NCBI GenBank assembly: GCA_010279815.1
Contig: QEOQ01000303.1
Location: 2,028,280-2,092,279 of the forward strand
Direction of reading: 5' to 3'
DNA from: Brachionus plicatilis
Lineage: Eukaryota; Rotifera; Eurotatoria; Ploima; Brachionidae
DNA length: 64,000 nt
Part shown: one piece after another, positions 34,474 through 45,051 of the stretch
Layout: each line of letters begins with the position of its first letter
Position numbering within the stretch: position 1 is the first letter of the stretch
Position numbers and translations under genes: made by a program
Notes under the pieces: generated by a model
Databases searched by the model: none
What the model was told of the DNA's origin: nothing
The model's input: the letters and a program-made list of their open reading frames with translations, nothing else

Positions 34474-34710
34474 CTATTCAAGATGCAAGGAAATAGAGTA
34501 AAACAGAGTTGTTAAAAAGTCAAAGTCAAGACAAAATAGTAATTTAAGTTTATTGAAAATATCTTGGTGCATAATATTAGAGGGGCTATCATGTTTCAGC
34601 TTCAAAATAGATCGAACTGCTGAATTTTGAATAACTTGTATATTTTTGATACTAGTTTCTGAGAATGAATTTAAACAAGGAAAAGAATAATCTAGGATTG
34701 ATCCCATCAA
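34474..34710 (-). pseudogene. Relic of a non-LTR retrotransposon reverse transcriptase C-terminus
   Basis: The minus-strand translation includes MGSILDYSFPCLN and IKNIQVIQNSAVRSILKLKH. These match the thumb/post-RT segment of jockey-like non-LTR polymerases (a position for an L-x-Y-A-F-P strand, then a helix beginning K-I-Q-x-x-Q-N-x-A-x-R). The fragment is truncated at both ends. A lone family A MITE terminus (CAGAGTTGTTAAAAAGTC) overlaps at about 34504. Confidence 0.7.
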
Positions 34711-35256
34711 AGATATGTGTAAAAATTACCCAACGTTTTGTGTTTCAGGTCCCATTTCTTATTAGATCGATATTTTATTACATTAAACCTTGAAATACAG
34801 CGCTCTTTTAATTCATTCAACATTGGACCAAATGTAAGTAAGTATTGAAATTAGTGTTGTGAGTCGGCTTTAAAGAAGACTTGGCAATTTGAAAAAAAAT
34901 AGGGCTTTTAAGATAATTTCTTTTTTTAGCATGTTCAAAAATAAATGAGAAATTCATAAGAAATACTATTTAGATCATTCCACTAAAAATTTATCTTACA
35001 GTCCTGAAAAACCAAAAAATAGGGTATGTAGCTGTTTAGGATCCCCCAGTATCCACATGTCATTGGAAAAAAAAAAGACCAGAAAAAAAGTTCTCATAAC
35101 CTTATTTGAGTGTCTAAAACATAGTGAAAAAGCAAATCCTGCGTAGTTTCCGTTCCTTAGATTTTTGCATTTGAATCAAGAAACCATTATTTTTATAGTC
35201 TTAAATTTCATTTTTTTATCTTTATATTTGGAGCATTCAAAATCAAAAGGTAGTAA

Positions 35257-35430
35257 TATCTCAAGTAAAAATAAAATCTTAATCATTATTTTGAAATTTT
35301 GCCGATTTTCGGCATTATTACCTAAAATGATATTTAATTATTAATCAAAATATATTACGGCGAAACAAAGTTAAATTTTGTATTGCAAAATTTCAAAATA
35401 TTGATTAAGATTTTATTTTTTTTTGAGATA
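35257..35430. repeat. Inverted repeat, 46-bp arms
   Basis: Arms at 35257-35302 and 35385-35430 pair almost completely (TATCTCAAGTAAAAATAAAA at the outer left). The 82-nt spacer contains a smaller palindromic GCCGATTTTCGGC. Probably a foldback element. Confidence 0.6.
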
Positions 35431-35643
35431 AAAATTCATATAATTTTCTATCTAATTAAAGATTAATTATGTTCTATAAAGTTTAGTCATTTAGTATTAA
35501 AAAATTGATAAAAAATACCTATTTATTTAAATCAAAAACTAAAAATTTTGATTTAATCATGAACTTCAATTTGCTTAAAAACTTTTCTTTACATTGGTGA
35601 ATTACCCTTTTTGTAATTGCGAAACTTTTTTGGGCAAAATGAA

Positions 35644-35951
35644 AATTATTGTACATTTTTATATTTTTACATTTTTAAATTTTTTAGAGAAAAAAAAAAT
35701 CTCAAAATCAAAAAATCTAAAAAAATTTTCATCCAAGAAAAGTAATAAAAAATTCGCAATTAATTAAAAGGCATTTTCAAAAAATTATCCTTGGTTTTTA
35801 CATTTAAATTTTTCTAAAACTCCTTTTTAAGTAAATGCGAATTTATTATTATTTTTCTTGAGTGAAAATTTTTTTAGATTTTTTGATTTTGAGATTTTTA
35901 TTTTTTCTCTCAAAAATGTAAAAATTTAAAAATATAAAAATGCACAATAAA
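35644..35951. repeat. Inverted repeat, about 115-bp arms
   Basis: Arms at 35644-35758 and 35836-35951 are imperfect complements, recognisable from the pair AATCTCAAAATCAAAAAATC and GATTTTTTGATTTTGAGATT. A foldback element with a 77-nt spacer. Its strand symmetry would let a read-through transcript form a long hairpin. Confidence 0.65.
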
Positions 35952-35991
35952 TTACATTTTGCTGTCAAAGACTTAAATTCACTTTAACCTG

Positions 35992-36573
35992 AAAATAATG
36001 GCAAATTGAAGTTTGAGATCAATTTTTAAGATCAAAACGGTCATTTAAAATTTCATAACTTAATTAATCTAAAAATTTTAATAATTTTAAGAAATTAATA
36101 CTAAAAATTACTAGACATGTTATGTCTAATAATGGTTCATTATCAAATAAACATCAAAATGATTGATCTCTAATTTATTTAACAAAAACAGTCAATTTAT
36201 TTAAATAATTCAGGTTAAGTTAATTCACAAATTCAAATTTATAACTTTTATATCCATTTATTCAAACTGAAATAATTTTATTTTTCCACTTAAATAAATT
36301 TTAAATTTAAAAACAGTGAATTTTTTTGTCTTCAAAAGTAAATTTTAATTAAAATCAATCAAAATATTTAAACTTATTATTAAAGTTCTAAGACATTTAA
36401 AACGAAATTAAAAAGGGACATTTTAAAATTTTAAATATGAAAATAAACTTGACATGGCAAGTCAAGTAATTGCTTTGGAAAAAATTTATTTTTTCTCTAT
36501 TATTGAAAAAAAAATTACAATTAATATTTTGATCTTTTGATCTTGATCTTAAACTTTAATTTGCCAAAATAAT
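35992..36573. mobile_element. Family E MITE with exact 8-bp target duplication
   Basis: The element at 36000-36565 begins GGCAAATTGAAGTTTGAGAT and ends ATCTTAAACTTTAATTTGCC. Exact 8-bp repeats AAAATAAT flank it (35992-35999, 36566-36573). Non-coding, 566 bp. Related ends occur at 4872-4900, 13070-13090, 37304-37677 and within the palindrome at 39317-40775. Confidence 0.8.
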
Positions 36574-36583
36574 AATAATTATT

Positions 36584-37227
36584 GAATTTTTACAATCATC
36601 TCAGCCTAGTTAATGTTGGATTAGTATCTTGATTTATGTTTATTTATTTATTTATAATTAACCTCCCTGAAGAGAGGTAAAAGGAAAGATAAAAAAAAAA
36701 AATTAGAGTTTAAATAAGTGTAAAAAAGTCAATTAAATTCTTATGCTCATGAAAGAGCTCATGCTCGATACAGATATACAAATAGATAAAATAAGTAGTA
36801 AAGAAAAAAGAATTTAAAATTTAAATTTAGTAAAGTATAGTTGACCAAGAAAGGTGAGTCTCAATTAGGTTCAATAATTTGGTTTAATCAAATTCTATAG
36901 TTTTTAAATCTTAAGTTGCTCAAACACAGTTCAATAGAGTCAGAGACAGCATCATGGAGGTAGAAATGCCGCTTCATCTCTATTTAAGTCCATTCACTCT
37001 CTCAAGTAGAAAAGATAAATTTAAATTAAAAAAAAATTAAAAGGCTAAGATAATTGAAAAAATTCAATAATTATTAATATTTTCTGGTTCAACATCAACT
37101 TCCATTTTATCATCATTTTCAAAATCAATAATTTTTTCTTGCAAAATACTCCAAGGTTACTAATGCGAGAACGGATAAATTTAGACTTTGGTGGCATAAT
37201 AATAATATTTAATGGAATTGGTTTCAA
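36584..37227 (-). pseudogene. Decayed transposon-like ORF bounded by an inverted repeat
   Basis: The minus strand from about 37200 reads MPPKSKFIRSRISNLG. After a one-base frame change it continues in an acidic stretch (DFENDDKMEVDVEPENINNY) to a stop. The N-terminal MPPK-S-x-F...NLG style recalls proteins of DNA transposons, but no domain is provable. Sequence around its end (37041-37075) pairs with 36584-36606 (AGGCT...ATTCAATAAT). Function unknown. Confidence 0.3.
36620..36690 (-). repeat. Retroelement 3' end with hairpin and TAAA tail (family H)
   Basis: Read on the minus strand: a CCTCTCTTCAGGGAGG-type stem-loop followed by GTTAAT and a TAAATAAATAAATA tail. The same arrangement occurs at 49650-49703 and 53462-53516. 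Typical of a non-LTR element whose reverse transcriptase recognises a 3' stem-loop. Confidence 0.6.
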
Positions 37228-37302
37228 TATTTTGTTAAAATATTCAAAATTTAAATCAAATCACATGATTTTGATACTTGTTTAAATAAGATAAAACATA
37301 AA

Positions 37303-37678
37303 TGGCAATTTGAAGTTTATGATCAATTTTTGATGCTCAAAAAGATCAAATCAAACTAAAACTATTAAATAAATTGTTATATCTTAATGGAAATAATGCA
37401 GAGATACATTATTGGATTTAACATACTATGTTAAATAAAAAAATAAGCTCTGCAATATCAAAATGCACAATGCAGAGTGCACACCATCGAAATGGTGCTA
37501 TTTTGAGTGGATAATTTTTTGCAGACTTTTTCAGATTTACCCTTAGTTTTACTAAAGTATTTTAAAACCAAAAATTTACCTTTGCAATAATTCTATTAAA
37601 AATTAAAATTTATTTTATAGTTTTAGTTTGATTTGATCATTTAAGCATCAACAATTGATCATAAACTTCAACTTGCCA
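37303..37678. mobile_element. Family E MITE, second copy
   Basis: Ends TGGCAATTTGAAGTTTATGA and TCATAAACTTCAACTTGCCA. Terminal inverted repeats extend about 60 bp (through ATCAAATCAAACTAAAACTA). Flanks ACATAAAT and ACTTACAT match at 6 of 8. The interior (about 37440-37500) has GC-balanced repeats of TGCAGAG. Confidence 0.75.
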
Positions 37679-38639
37679 CTTACATTCAAAAAAGTAAAAC
37701 CATAGATTTGTTCAGAATTTTGTCTAGTTTTGTTTAAAAAAAAAAAAAGCGGTTTATTAAGTAATCCCTGGGACTACATACGATTAAACTGAAAAAAAGT
37801 ATTCTATTTAGCTTTTTTTCAATTAAAAAAATTGGCACACCCTTTTTTCAAACAAAACTATATACCAGGATGTAGAAAATTTAATGCTATTTCAGAATAA
37901 ATATAATATTAAAAAAGATCTAAATTTTATCTTGGAGTAATTGAGTCTGAAAGACCTACAACTTTTTAAAGGGTTAGTTCTTTTTAGACACCTGGATATG
38001 AATTTTTTTCTTTTTAGTCCCCCAAAAAAAAAAGAATTTTAGGGTTTCAAAGGACATAATTTAGAGTCAAAAATTAGAAATTCAGAAGGCACAAATTATT
38101 TTTTTGAAATTTTTTTCAATTCTAAACTAAATGGATTTTGATGAATTTCTTCCGATAGACCTTTTAAATCAGATTTTTGAATTGAAAAAAATTTCATTAA
38201 AATAATTTGTATCAAATGAAATATGTAATGTAAAAGTGGTTTCAAAATTGACTCAAAAATTTTAGGAAAAAAAAAATTATTTTTTGTTCATAAAATTGAC
38301 TTGGTAAATTTTAAAAGTCAATTTCAAGATCATAAGTTCATATTTTTTACTTAAGTTTTTTCTAAAGTAAATTTTGTGATCAGGCGGCCAAACTTTTGAC
38401 CAGACCTAATTTTTTTTCTATGTTTTGATAGATTCCCGTTCAGTAAATATTTGTACAACATTTGGTTAAATTTGGTCAACAGGACACATTTTTTTACTTG
38501 TCAAAATTTTGAGCATACTTTTTTGAACACTTGTTAATAAACATGGTCTAACTTAAACTTTCTAAAATTCACTCTTTCACTGATCGATCAGTAAATATGC
38601 ATATTTACTGAAAATGTAAATTATACTTTAAGATATATG

Positions 38640-39010
38640 CCTATAAATATGCTTTTTTATGGCCCAACACAGCCTCTCTTTGATAAAAAGCCTTCTTTAA
38701 TTTCTTTGAATTAACCGGAAGCCATTGAAGAGACAATTAAAGCCAGGCAATTATCTTTTTCATCGACTCAATCATTTTGTTGGTCCGACTAAGAAACACG
38801 TCGATCAAACTATTCAAATTATTAGTCTATTCTATGAAGTTATTAATTTTTTGTTTGGTCACTCGGTTCAGGAGTGTTGTCACTGTTGCGGCATGAATGA
38901 GACACGGCAACTTTTTATTCCTCGTTCTTGCGCCCTGAATTGAATTGTGTTAGGACAATATTCTTGTCGCTGTATTTTAAAGCTGTATAAAGCAACCAAG
39001 AGAAGTATGT
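38640..39010. other. Unassigned GC-balanced island
   Basis: Base composition here is clearly less AT-rich than the neighbourhood, as in coding or transposon-derived DNA. A 72-codon plus-strand frame (38725-38943) contains ECCHCCGMNET, with a Cys-Cys-x-x-Cys-Cys cluster, but has no clear splice context and no family resemblance. It may be a transposon fragment or an unrecognised exon. Confidence 0.25.
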
Positions 39011-39316
39011 GTTTGTGTTTATTTTTTGAGTTTAGTTAGGATTTTTATTTTTAGTTAGAATGTTTTGTGTGCAATTTTTTGCGGGGTCTTAAAAATTCTT
39101 ATGTTTTTTAGAGAATTTTGTATGCATTTTTTACAAGTCCTTTTTTTTTTTTTAAATTTTTTGATATTTGCGCAAAACTTTTAAAACTTTTACACGAACA
39201 AAAATTGGGTCCTGCTGGATAAGTGACCAGGAGGGTCACATATCATGTAAATAATCTTTTTTTTTTTTAATAAAAATAAAATATAATATGGATCTTAGAT
39301 TTTTTTTATGTGACCA

Positions 39317-40775
39317 AGACATGCACAACCGGCATCTTGAAGTTGATGATCAATTCAAAATATCATTCCAATTCAAAAAGTTTATCTTTGGATATTAAAA
39401 TTGGTCTTTAAATTTATTCAAATGGTTTTAATGTAACATGATAACATTTTATGTAGATTTAAAAAACAAAAAAATAAAAAAAAAAATTTTTTCAATTCAT
39501 TGATAAAATCAATTTTTAATTTATTTATCTAATTTTTAATTTTTAATTAAGAGTTCATTTTTAATTTTTTACTTATTTGAATTTCTTTTCTAAATTTAAT
39601 TTAGAAGACAGATACAAATAATTTTGAAAAATTTCAAATAAACTTTACAAAAAATCAGTTAATACATTTAAATATGACATTGTATTTAACAATGGATTGC
39701 AAAAATGATTTTTTTTTAATTTTTTGTTTTTTAAATCTTCATAAAAATCAAATTAAAATTATTTAAATTAAATCCAAGATTTTTTTAATATCTAAAACTA
39801 AACATTTTGAATTGACCATCAACTTCAAGAAGCCGTCACTCTTTATTTCAATTTAATTTTTTAAAGAAAAATTTAAAAATTGTGAATTTTGGAACAAGGA
39901 ACAAAAAAAAATTTTTTAAATGAAATAACTTTTTTACCATGAGTTTAAAAATTGTTCTGCAAAATGCATCAGCTGATACAAACTTTGTAATACCCAAATT
40001 AAGTCTCTGCATTAACTTTGCAATTTAATTTCAATGATTTTCTAATACATTTAGTGCTTTGCAGACTTGCAGAGTTATTGCAGAGACTTAATTTGGGTGG
40101 TACAGAGTTTGTATCAGCCGATACATTTTGTAGAACAATTTTTTAATTCATCGTAAAAAAGTTATTTCATTTAAAAAATTTTTTTTTGTTCCTTGTTCCA
40201 AAATTCACAATTTTTAAATTTTTCTTTAAAAAATTAAATTGAAATAAAGAGTGACGGCTTCTTGAAGTTGATGGTCAATTCAAAATGTTTAGTTTTAGAT
40301 ATTAAAAAAATCTTGGATTTAATTTAAATAATTTTAATTTGATTTTTATGAAGATTTAAAAAACAAAAAATTAAAAAAAAATCATTTTTGCAATCCATTG
40401 TTAAATACAATGTCATATTTAAATGTATTAACTGATTTTTTGTAAAGTTTATTTGAAATTTTTCAAAATTATTTGTATCTGTCTTCTAAATTAAATTTAG
40501 AAAAGAAATTCAAATAAGTAAAAAATTAAAAATGAACTCTTAATTAAAAATTAAAAATTAGATAAATAAATTAAAAATTGATTTTATCAATGAATTGAAA
40601 AAATTTATTTTTTTTTATTTTTTTGTTTTTTAAATCTACATAAAATGTTATCATGTTACATTAAAACCATTTGAATAAATTTAAAGACCAATTTTAATAG
40701 CCAAAGATAAACTTTTTGAATTGGAATGATATTTTGAATTGATCATCAACTTCAAGATGCCGGTTGTGCATGTCT
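39317..40775. repeat. Near-perfect 1.46 kb palindrome built from two family E elements
   Basis: Arms 39317-40010 and 40080-40775 (about 695 nt each) are inverted copies with few visible differences; the outermost 60 bases, from AGACATGCACAACCGG inward, are identical. The spacer is 69 nt. Each arm contains a complete family E-like element (39331-39834, mirrored at 40258-40761) with its own terminal repeats GGCATCTTGAAGTTGATGAT. A transcript would form a dsRNA of about 690 bp. It is either a recent inverted duplication, a composite foldback element, or an assembly artefact. Confidence 0.85.
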
Positions 40776-42438
40776 AATCTTTACTCCAAACCTTCGCGGT
40801 ATTCATTCATTTTAATTTTATTTTTGTCTTTTATGTTTGTCTATCAAAAAAGAAAAATCTATGCTCAGATTGTTACAATGTTTTTCCAAATGGATTTAAT
40901 AATGGTGTTATATATCCGCTATCCTCGTTCCTTACATCATTTTGTGTTTACTATATATTTTAATGTTTATTTTGATTTTATTTTATGCTTTTTTAAAAAA
41001 AGTTTTTTGAAAGTCAAAAGTGCTTTTTATTTGTAATTATTTTTACAAAATGACAGTAAAAAATGAATAACTGCTTATTGGTATTGTTTTTTGTCTGTTT
41101 TTAACCCAAGATTTGGAATTGTCTTACCATTTATTTTCATTCAAACAAATTTTATTAAAATTATTAATTTTCTTCACTTCCTCAAACGATATTAATACGA
41201 TGAATAAAATAATACCTAAAGAATATTAGTTCTATTCTGGAAAATTAAATGGTTATTTTTACAATTTAAACTATGAACTTTTCTGATTTAAATTCATCCC
41301 GTTAAAATGTGTATTTTCATGGCTCATTTATTCTTTATTTTTAATTGGCAATTCGGTCAGATTTATTTTGAATTTAAACATTATATGAACTTGTTTCCAA
41401 AATATCTGAGCTAAGAATAATTTTGTCTAAATAAAGAATTTAATGAATCCAACAAAAATAATCCAATTTAAAGCTAATCGATTTTTTTTTAAAATTTTAT
41501 AAAAATCAAAAACGAATAAAGTGAATAGGAATTGTCAAAAATTAAATATTTTCAAAATTGTGGATCTGAATAGATTATTTGGAATTTTTGGCAGTATAAA
41601 AATTAAGTATATAAATATAATTAATTATTAATAATTTTGCAACTTTGGACGAGTTTTTCAAAAAAAAAAGACAAAAATGGAAGATATAAAAACGCTAGAT
41701 TTCGATAAATAAAATATACGATTTTTAAGAACAAAATTTTTGTGAAGCAATTTAAAACTATTCGTCTATTTCATATGGAAAAGTTTTTTGCTTATTTCAT
41801 CGCCATGGACATATTTTATCATCTTATTAATTTTATTCAAGAAAAGTACAAGAAAATGCGAAATTCAATTTATAATTAAATTTTTATCAATTTCCTTTCA
41901 AAGTTCATATTTTATTTATTTGAAATTTTTAAATTAAAAAAAAAATGATATTTTATTAGGATATACACTGATATTGCACATTTTGCTTTTTCCAAAAAAT
42001 CTCAGGCATTTAAACATTATAACATTTTGAATAGAATAAAAATTTCATAGGAATAATAAAGCAAAAAATTTATATTTTTTTTATTAGTCTTTTGACAGAC
42101 CAATTTTTGTTTACTTTTAGATAATTTTGCTATGCATAATCATCCAAATCGGGGATTTTTTTTTAATATTAAGTTATTTAAAAAATTTAAAACTTGGATG
42201 ATCCTTGTAAATTATGTGGTATCGAATAAAAAAAAGTACAATGTGGGTCTAACTAATTCATATAAACATTCAAATAATCCGTATTGTTTTTAAGCAAAGT
42301 TGTTCAAAATTAAAAGCAGATTTGACTTTTTAAATTATTTTTTTAAAGTCATAAAATCATTGAGCAAGAAACTTCAATCATTAGTTGATAAAAAATGGTT
42401 TGAAAAATTGTTAAAATGTTAAAGGTTTTATGAAAAAA

Positions 42439-44213
42439 GGGCACTGTGAATTTCAAATACAAATCGAACAATTCTTTCTTTGTTGATGAAAAAAAAGGAA
42501 AGGAATTAAAATAATTTTAAAAAATACTGCAATCTAGTGCAACATACTTTTTTGCACCTTAATTATCAAAAAAAAATATTTTATATTAACTTTTTCACTA
42601 AAATAGATAGTTTAGTTGTGTAAAATGCTTGATTTTTAAACAAAATTGCTTAATCCAAAAATATATTTCTGCAAAAACTCTGCAAAGTATTCGCACAGTT
42701 GATTAGAATAATTTTCACGGCCTGAAAAATGTAATGACTAAACAAATTTACAGAACTAAAATATCTCTTTCAACAAAAAAGTTATTTAAACTTATCTGAA
42801 TCGAAAAGATCGAATTGAAACAAACTTCACAACCTCATTTTTATTTTTTTTTTTAAATCAAATCAATTTCCCATATTTTTGTCTTATGCTAACATAAAAA
42901 AAAATTTTATTAAAGAAAAAAAAGGTTCAACAAAGTATGCTGCAGTATTTTTAAAGAAAAAATGATATTTTGTCAATTAATAAAAATATATTTGAATTTA
43001 AAAAAATATTTGTCACTTAAATTTATAAAATTCGTCAGTTATTCAAGGTTCAATTAAAAAAAATAAACACAGATTAAATAATTTTTTTGTCAATTTAAAA
43101 AAAATGTTTGTCAGTACTTTAAGAAAAAGAAGGCGCTGCTATTCGAAGCTACCCTGGAAAAACTTTTCTTAAATTATTTAAAAATTAAAACTTTACCGAG
43201 TCCTTTTGTACAAACTTTTTTGGAACTTCTGTAAATATACTAATAAGACGTAATTCTTATTAAGTTTCTACGAAATGTTCAAAGTTGTGTAAAGTACTCA
43301 TAATTAATATATGTATCTGAAAATTGTTATTTATTTATTTATCTGTACCACTGTAATGTATATTACTTATTAAATATATATTTAACTTTTTTTTTTCATT
43401 GAAAAATTTTTTAGGTAAAAAATACTTGTGGGCATCGTTAATCCACAATAATTTAATTAAGTTGACAATTATTTGTTTTAACAGACAAATATTTAATAAA
43501 ATTGACAAAAAAACTAATTTTCAATTCTCTAAATTTATTGACGGGTTTCCTCCTGCCTTTTTTAAAATAAATCCTTAATTTTAATTTATCGAAAAAGCAA
43601 GAATTTTAGTTCAATCTTTATTTAAATTTCACAATATCAAAAATTTCTCGATTAAAAAAAATAATTTAAATGAAATAAATGTTTCCCCACAAACCAAAAA
43701 CTTTTCACCACAAACCAAAAATTTTTTAACAAAAAACACGATTCTTTTGTGCCGAATTCAAAAAAAAAATTTTTTAAATATTAAACCAAATAACTGGTTA
43801 ACACAAATTTACAGCTAAATTTACACGACCTTTTTTTTATGGTTTATTAACAAATTCGTTGGATTCTCATATAATAATGTCATTGCATCATTCAATGAAT
43901 TGTCATTTTTATTTCTTTTTCTGCAACATAGTGCAATATACTTAGTTGCATCTTTTTTACTAAAAAATTTTTTTCTGATGTGAAAAAAAAGATAAAAATA
44001 ATACATCAGTAAAATTCAAATTGATTATTGATTATATTTACTAAATAATAGAAAATTAAAATTTTAATTCAGGCAAAAAAGGTGAAACACATTTAATTGC
44101 ACTTTGAGGATTGATTTTTTTAATAATCATTAACTAATTTTTTTATTAACTTTAATTTTAAATAATCAAAAAATAGCAAATTTTTGTTCAATTTGTATTT
44201 GAAATTCACAAAG
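42439..44213. mobile_element. Nested cluster of family D elements
   Basis: An outer pair GGGCACTGTGAATTTCAAATA (42439) and TATTTGAAATTCACAAAGCC (to about 44213) marks one element whose interior holds further diverged ends (near 42940 and 43600-43640, with GTTCAAT/ATTTAAATTTCACAATA) and the motif TGCAACATACTTTTTTGCACC. A copy of the tailed sequence seen at 3206-3298 lies at 43124-43200. Boundaries of inner copies are uncertain. Confidence 0.5.
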
Positions 44214-44221
44214 CCGTAACA

Positions 44222-44922
44222 TAAATATTTTGCCGCTCCATGTATTTATTAAAACGGTCACATTAATATTTTATCGTTCCATCAATTTATTAAGGAGGCC
44301 ACATTAATATTTTACCGTTCCATGTATTTATTAAGACGGTCACATTAATATTTTACCGTTCCGTGCAGTTATTTAGGTGGCCCCAATAATATTTTACCGT
44401 TCCATCAATTTATTAAGGTGGCCCCAATAATATTTTACCGTTCCATCAAGTTAATAAGGCCGTCACATTAATATTTTACCGTTCCATGCAGTTATTTAGG
44501 TGGCCCCAATAATATTTTACCGTTCCATCAAGTTAATAAGGCCGTCACATTAATATTTTACCGTTCCATGTATTTATTAAGACGGTCACATTAATATTTT
44601 ACCGTTCCGTGCAGTTATTTAGGTGGCCCCAATAATATTTTACCGTTCCATCAAGTTAATAAGGCCGTCACATTAATATTTTACCGTTCCATGCAGTTAT
44701 TTAGGTGGCCCCAATAATATATTACCGTTCCATCAATTTATTAAGGAGGCCACATTAATATCTTACCGTTCCATGTATTTATTAAAACGGTCACATTAAT
44801 ATTTTACCGTTCGATGTTGTTATTTAGGTGACCCCAATAATATTTTGCCGTTCCATCAATTTATTAAGGAGGCCACATTAACATTTTACCGTTCCATCAA
44901 AGTTATTAAGACGGTCACATTA
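44222..44922. repeat. 41-bp minisatellite, about 17 copies
   Basis: A tandem array with period about 41 bp. A typical unit is ACCGTTCCATGTATTTATTA followed by AGACGGTCACATTAATATTTT. At least four unit variants differ in the middle (GTATTTATTAAGACGGTCA, CAATTTATTAAGGAGGCCA, GCAGTTATTTAGGTGGCCC, CAAGTTAATAAGGCCGTCA) and are interspersed in a repeated higher-order pattern. It ends 130 bp before the RRM-SPOC exon, so it probably lies in that gene's preceding intron. Confidence 0.9.
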
Positions 44923-45051
44923 TTTCAAAGTGTTTGAAATGACTTTTTTCTGAAAAAAAAATTCAAAAGAATTAAATTTTGCGACCATTGCGCAAGTCTA
45001 CTACTTCAAATTATGTCCATGTCAAATATTAAAAATTATCATTTAATTCAG

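Larger units (their letters stand above)
33857..45051. other. Gene-poor repeat tract
   Basis: Eleven kilobases without a convincing gene. It contains a LINE relic, several inverted-repeat elements, a 1.46 kb palindrome and a minisatellite, listed separately. Upstream exons of the RRM-SPOC gene should lie in or beyond this tract but could not be recognised. 41.0-42.4 kb and 33.86-34.4 kb show nothing definable beyond AT-rich sequence and a lone family A end (CAGAGTTGTTTAAGTC, about 34050). Confidence 0.55.

Noticed and set aside
40764..41036. 90-codon plus-strand frame
   Set aside because: Hydrophobic low-complexity reading in AT-rich sequence that begins inside the palindrome end; no gene evidence.
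44222..44922. CRISPR-like array
   Set aside because: Units are contiguous variants of one 41-bp sequence with no unique spacers, in a eukaryotic genome; it is a minisatellite.
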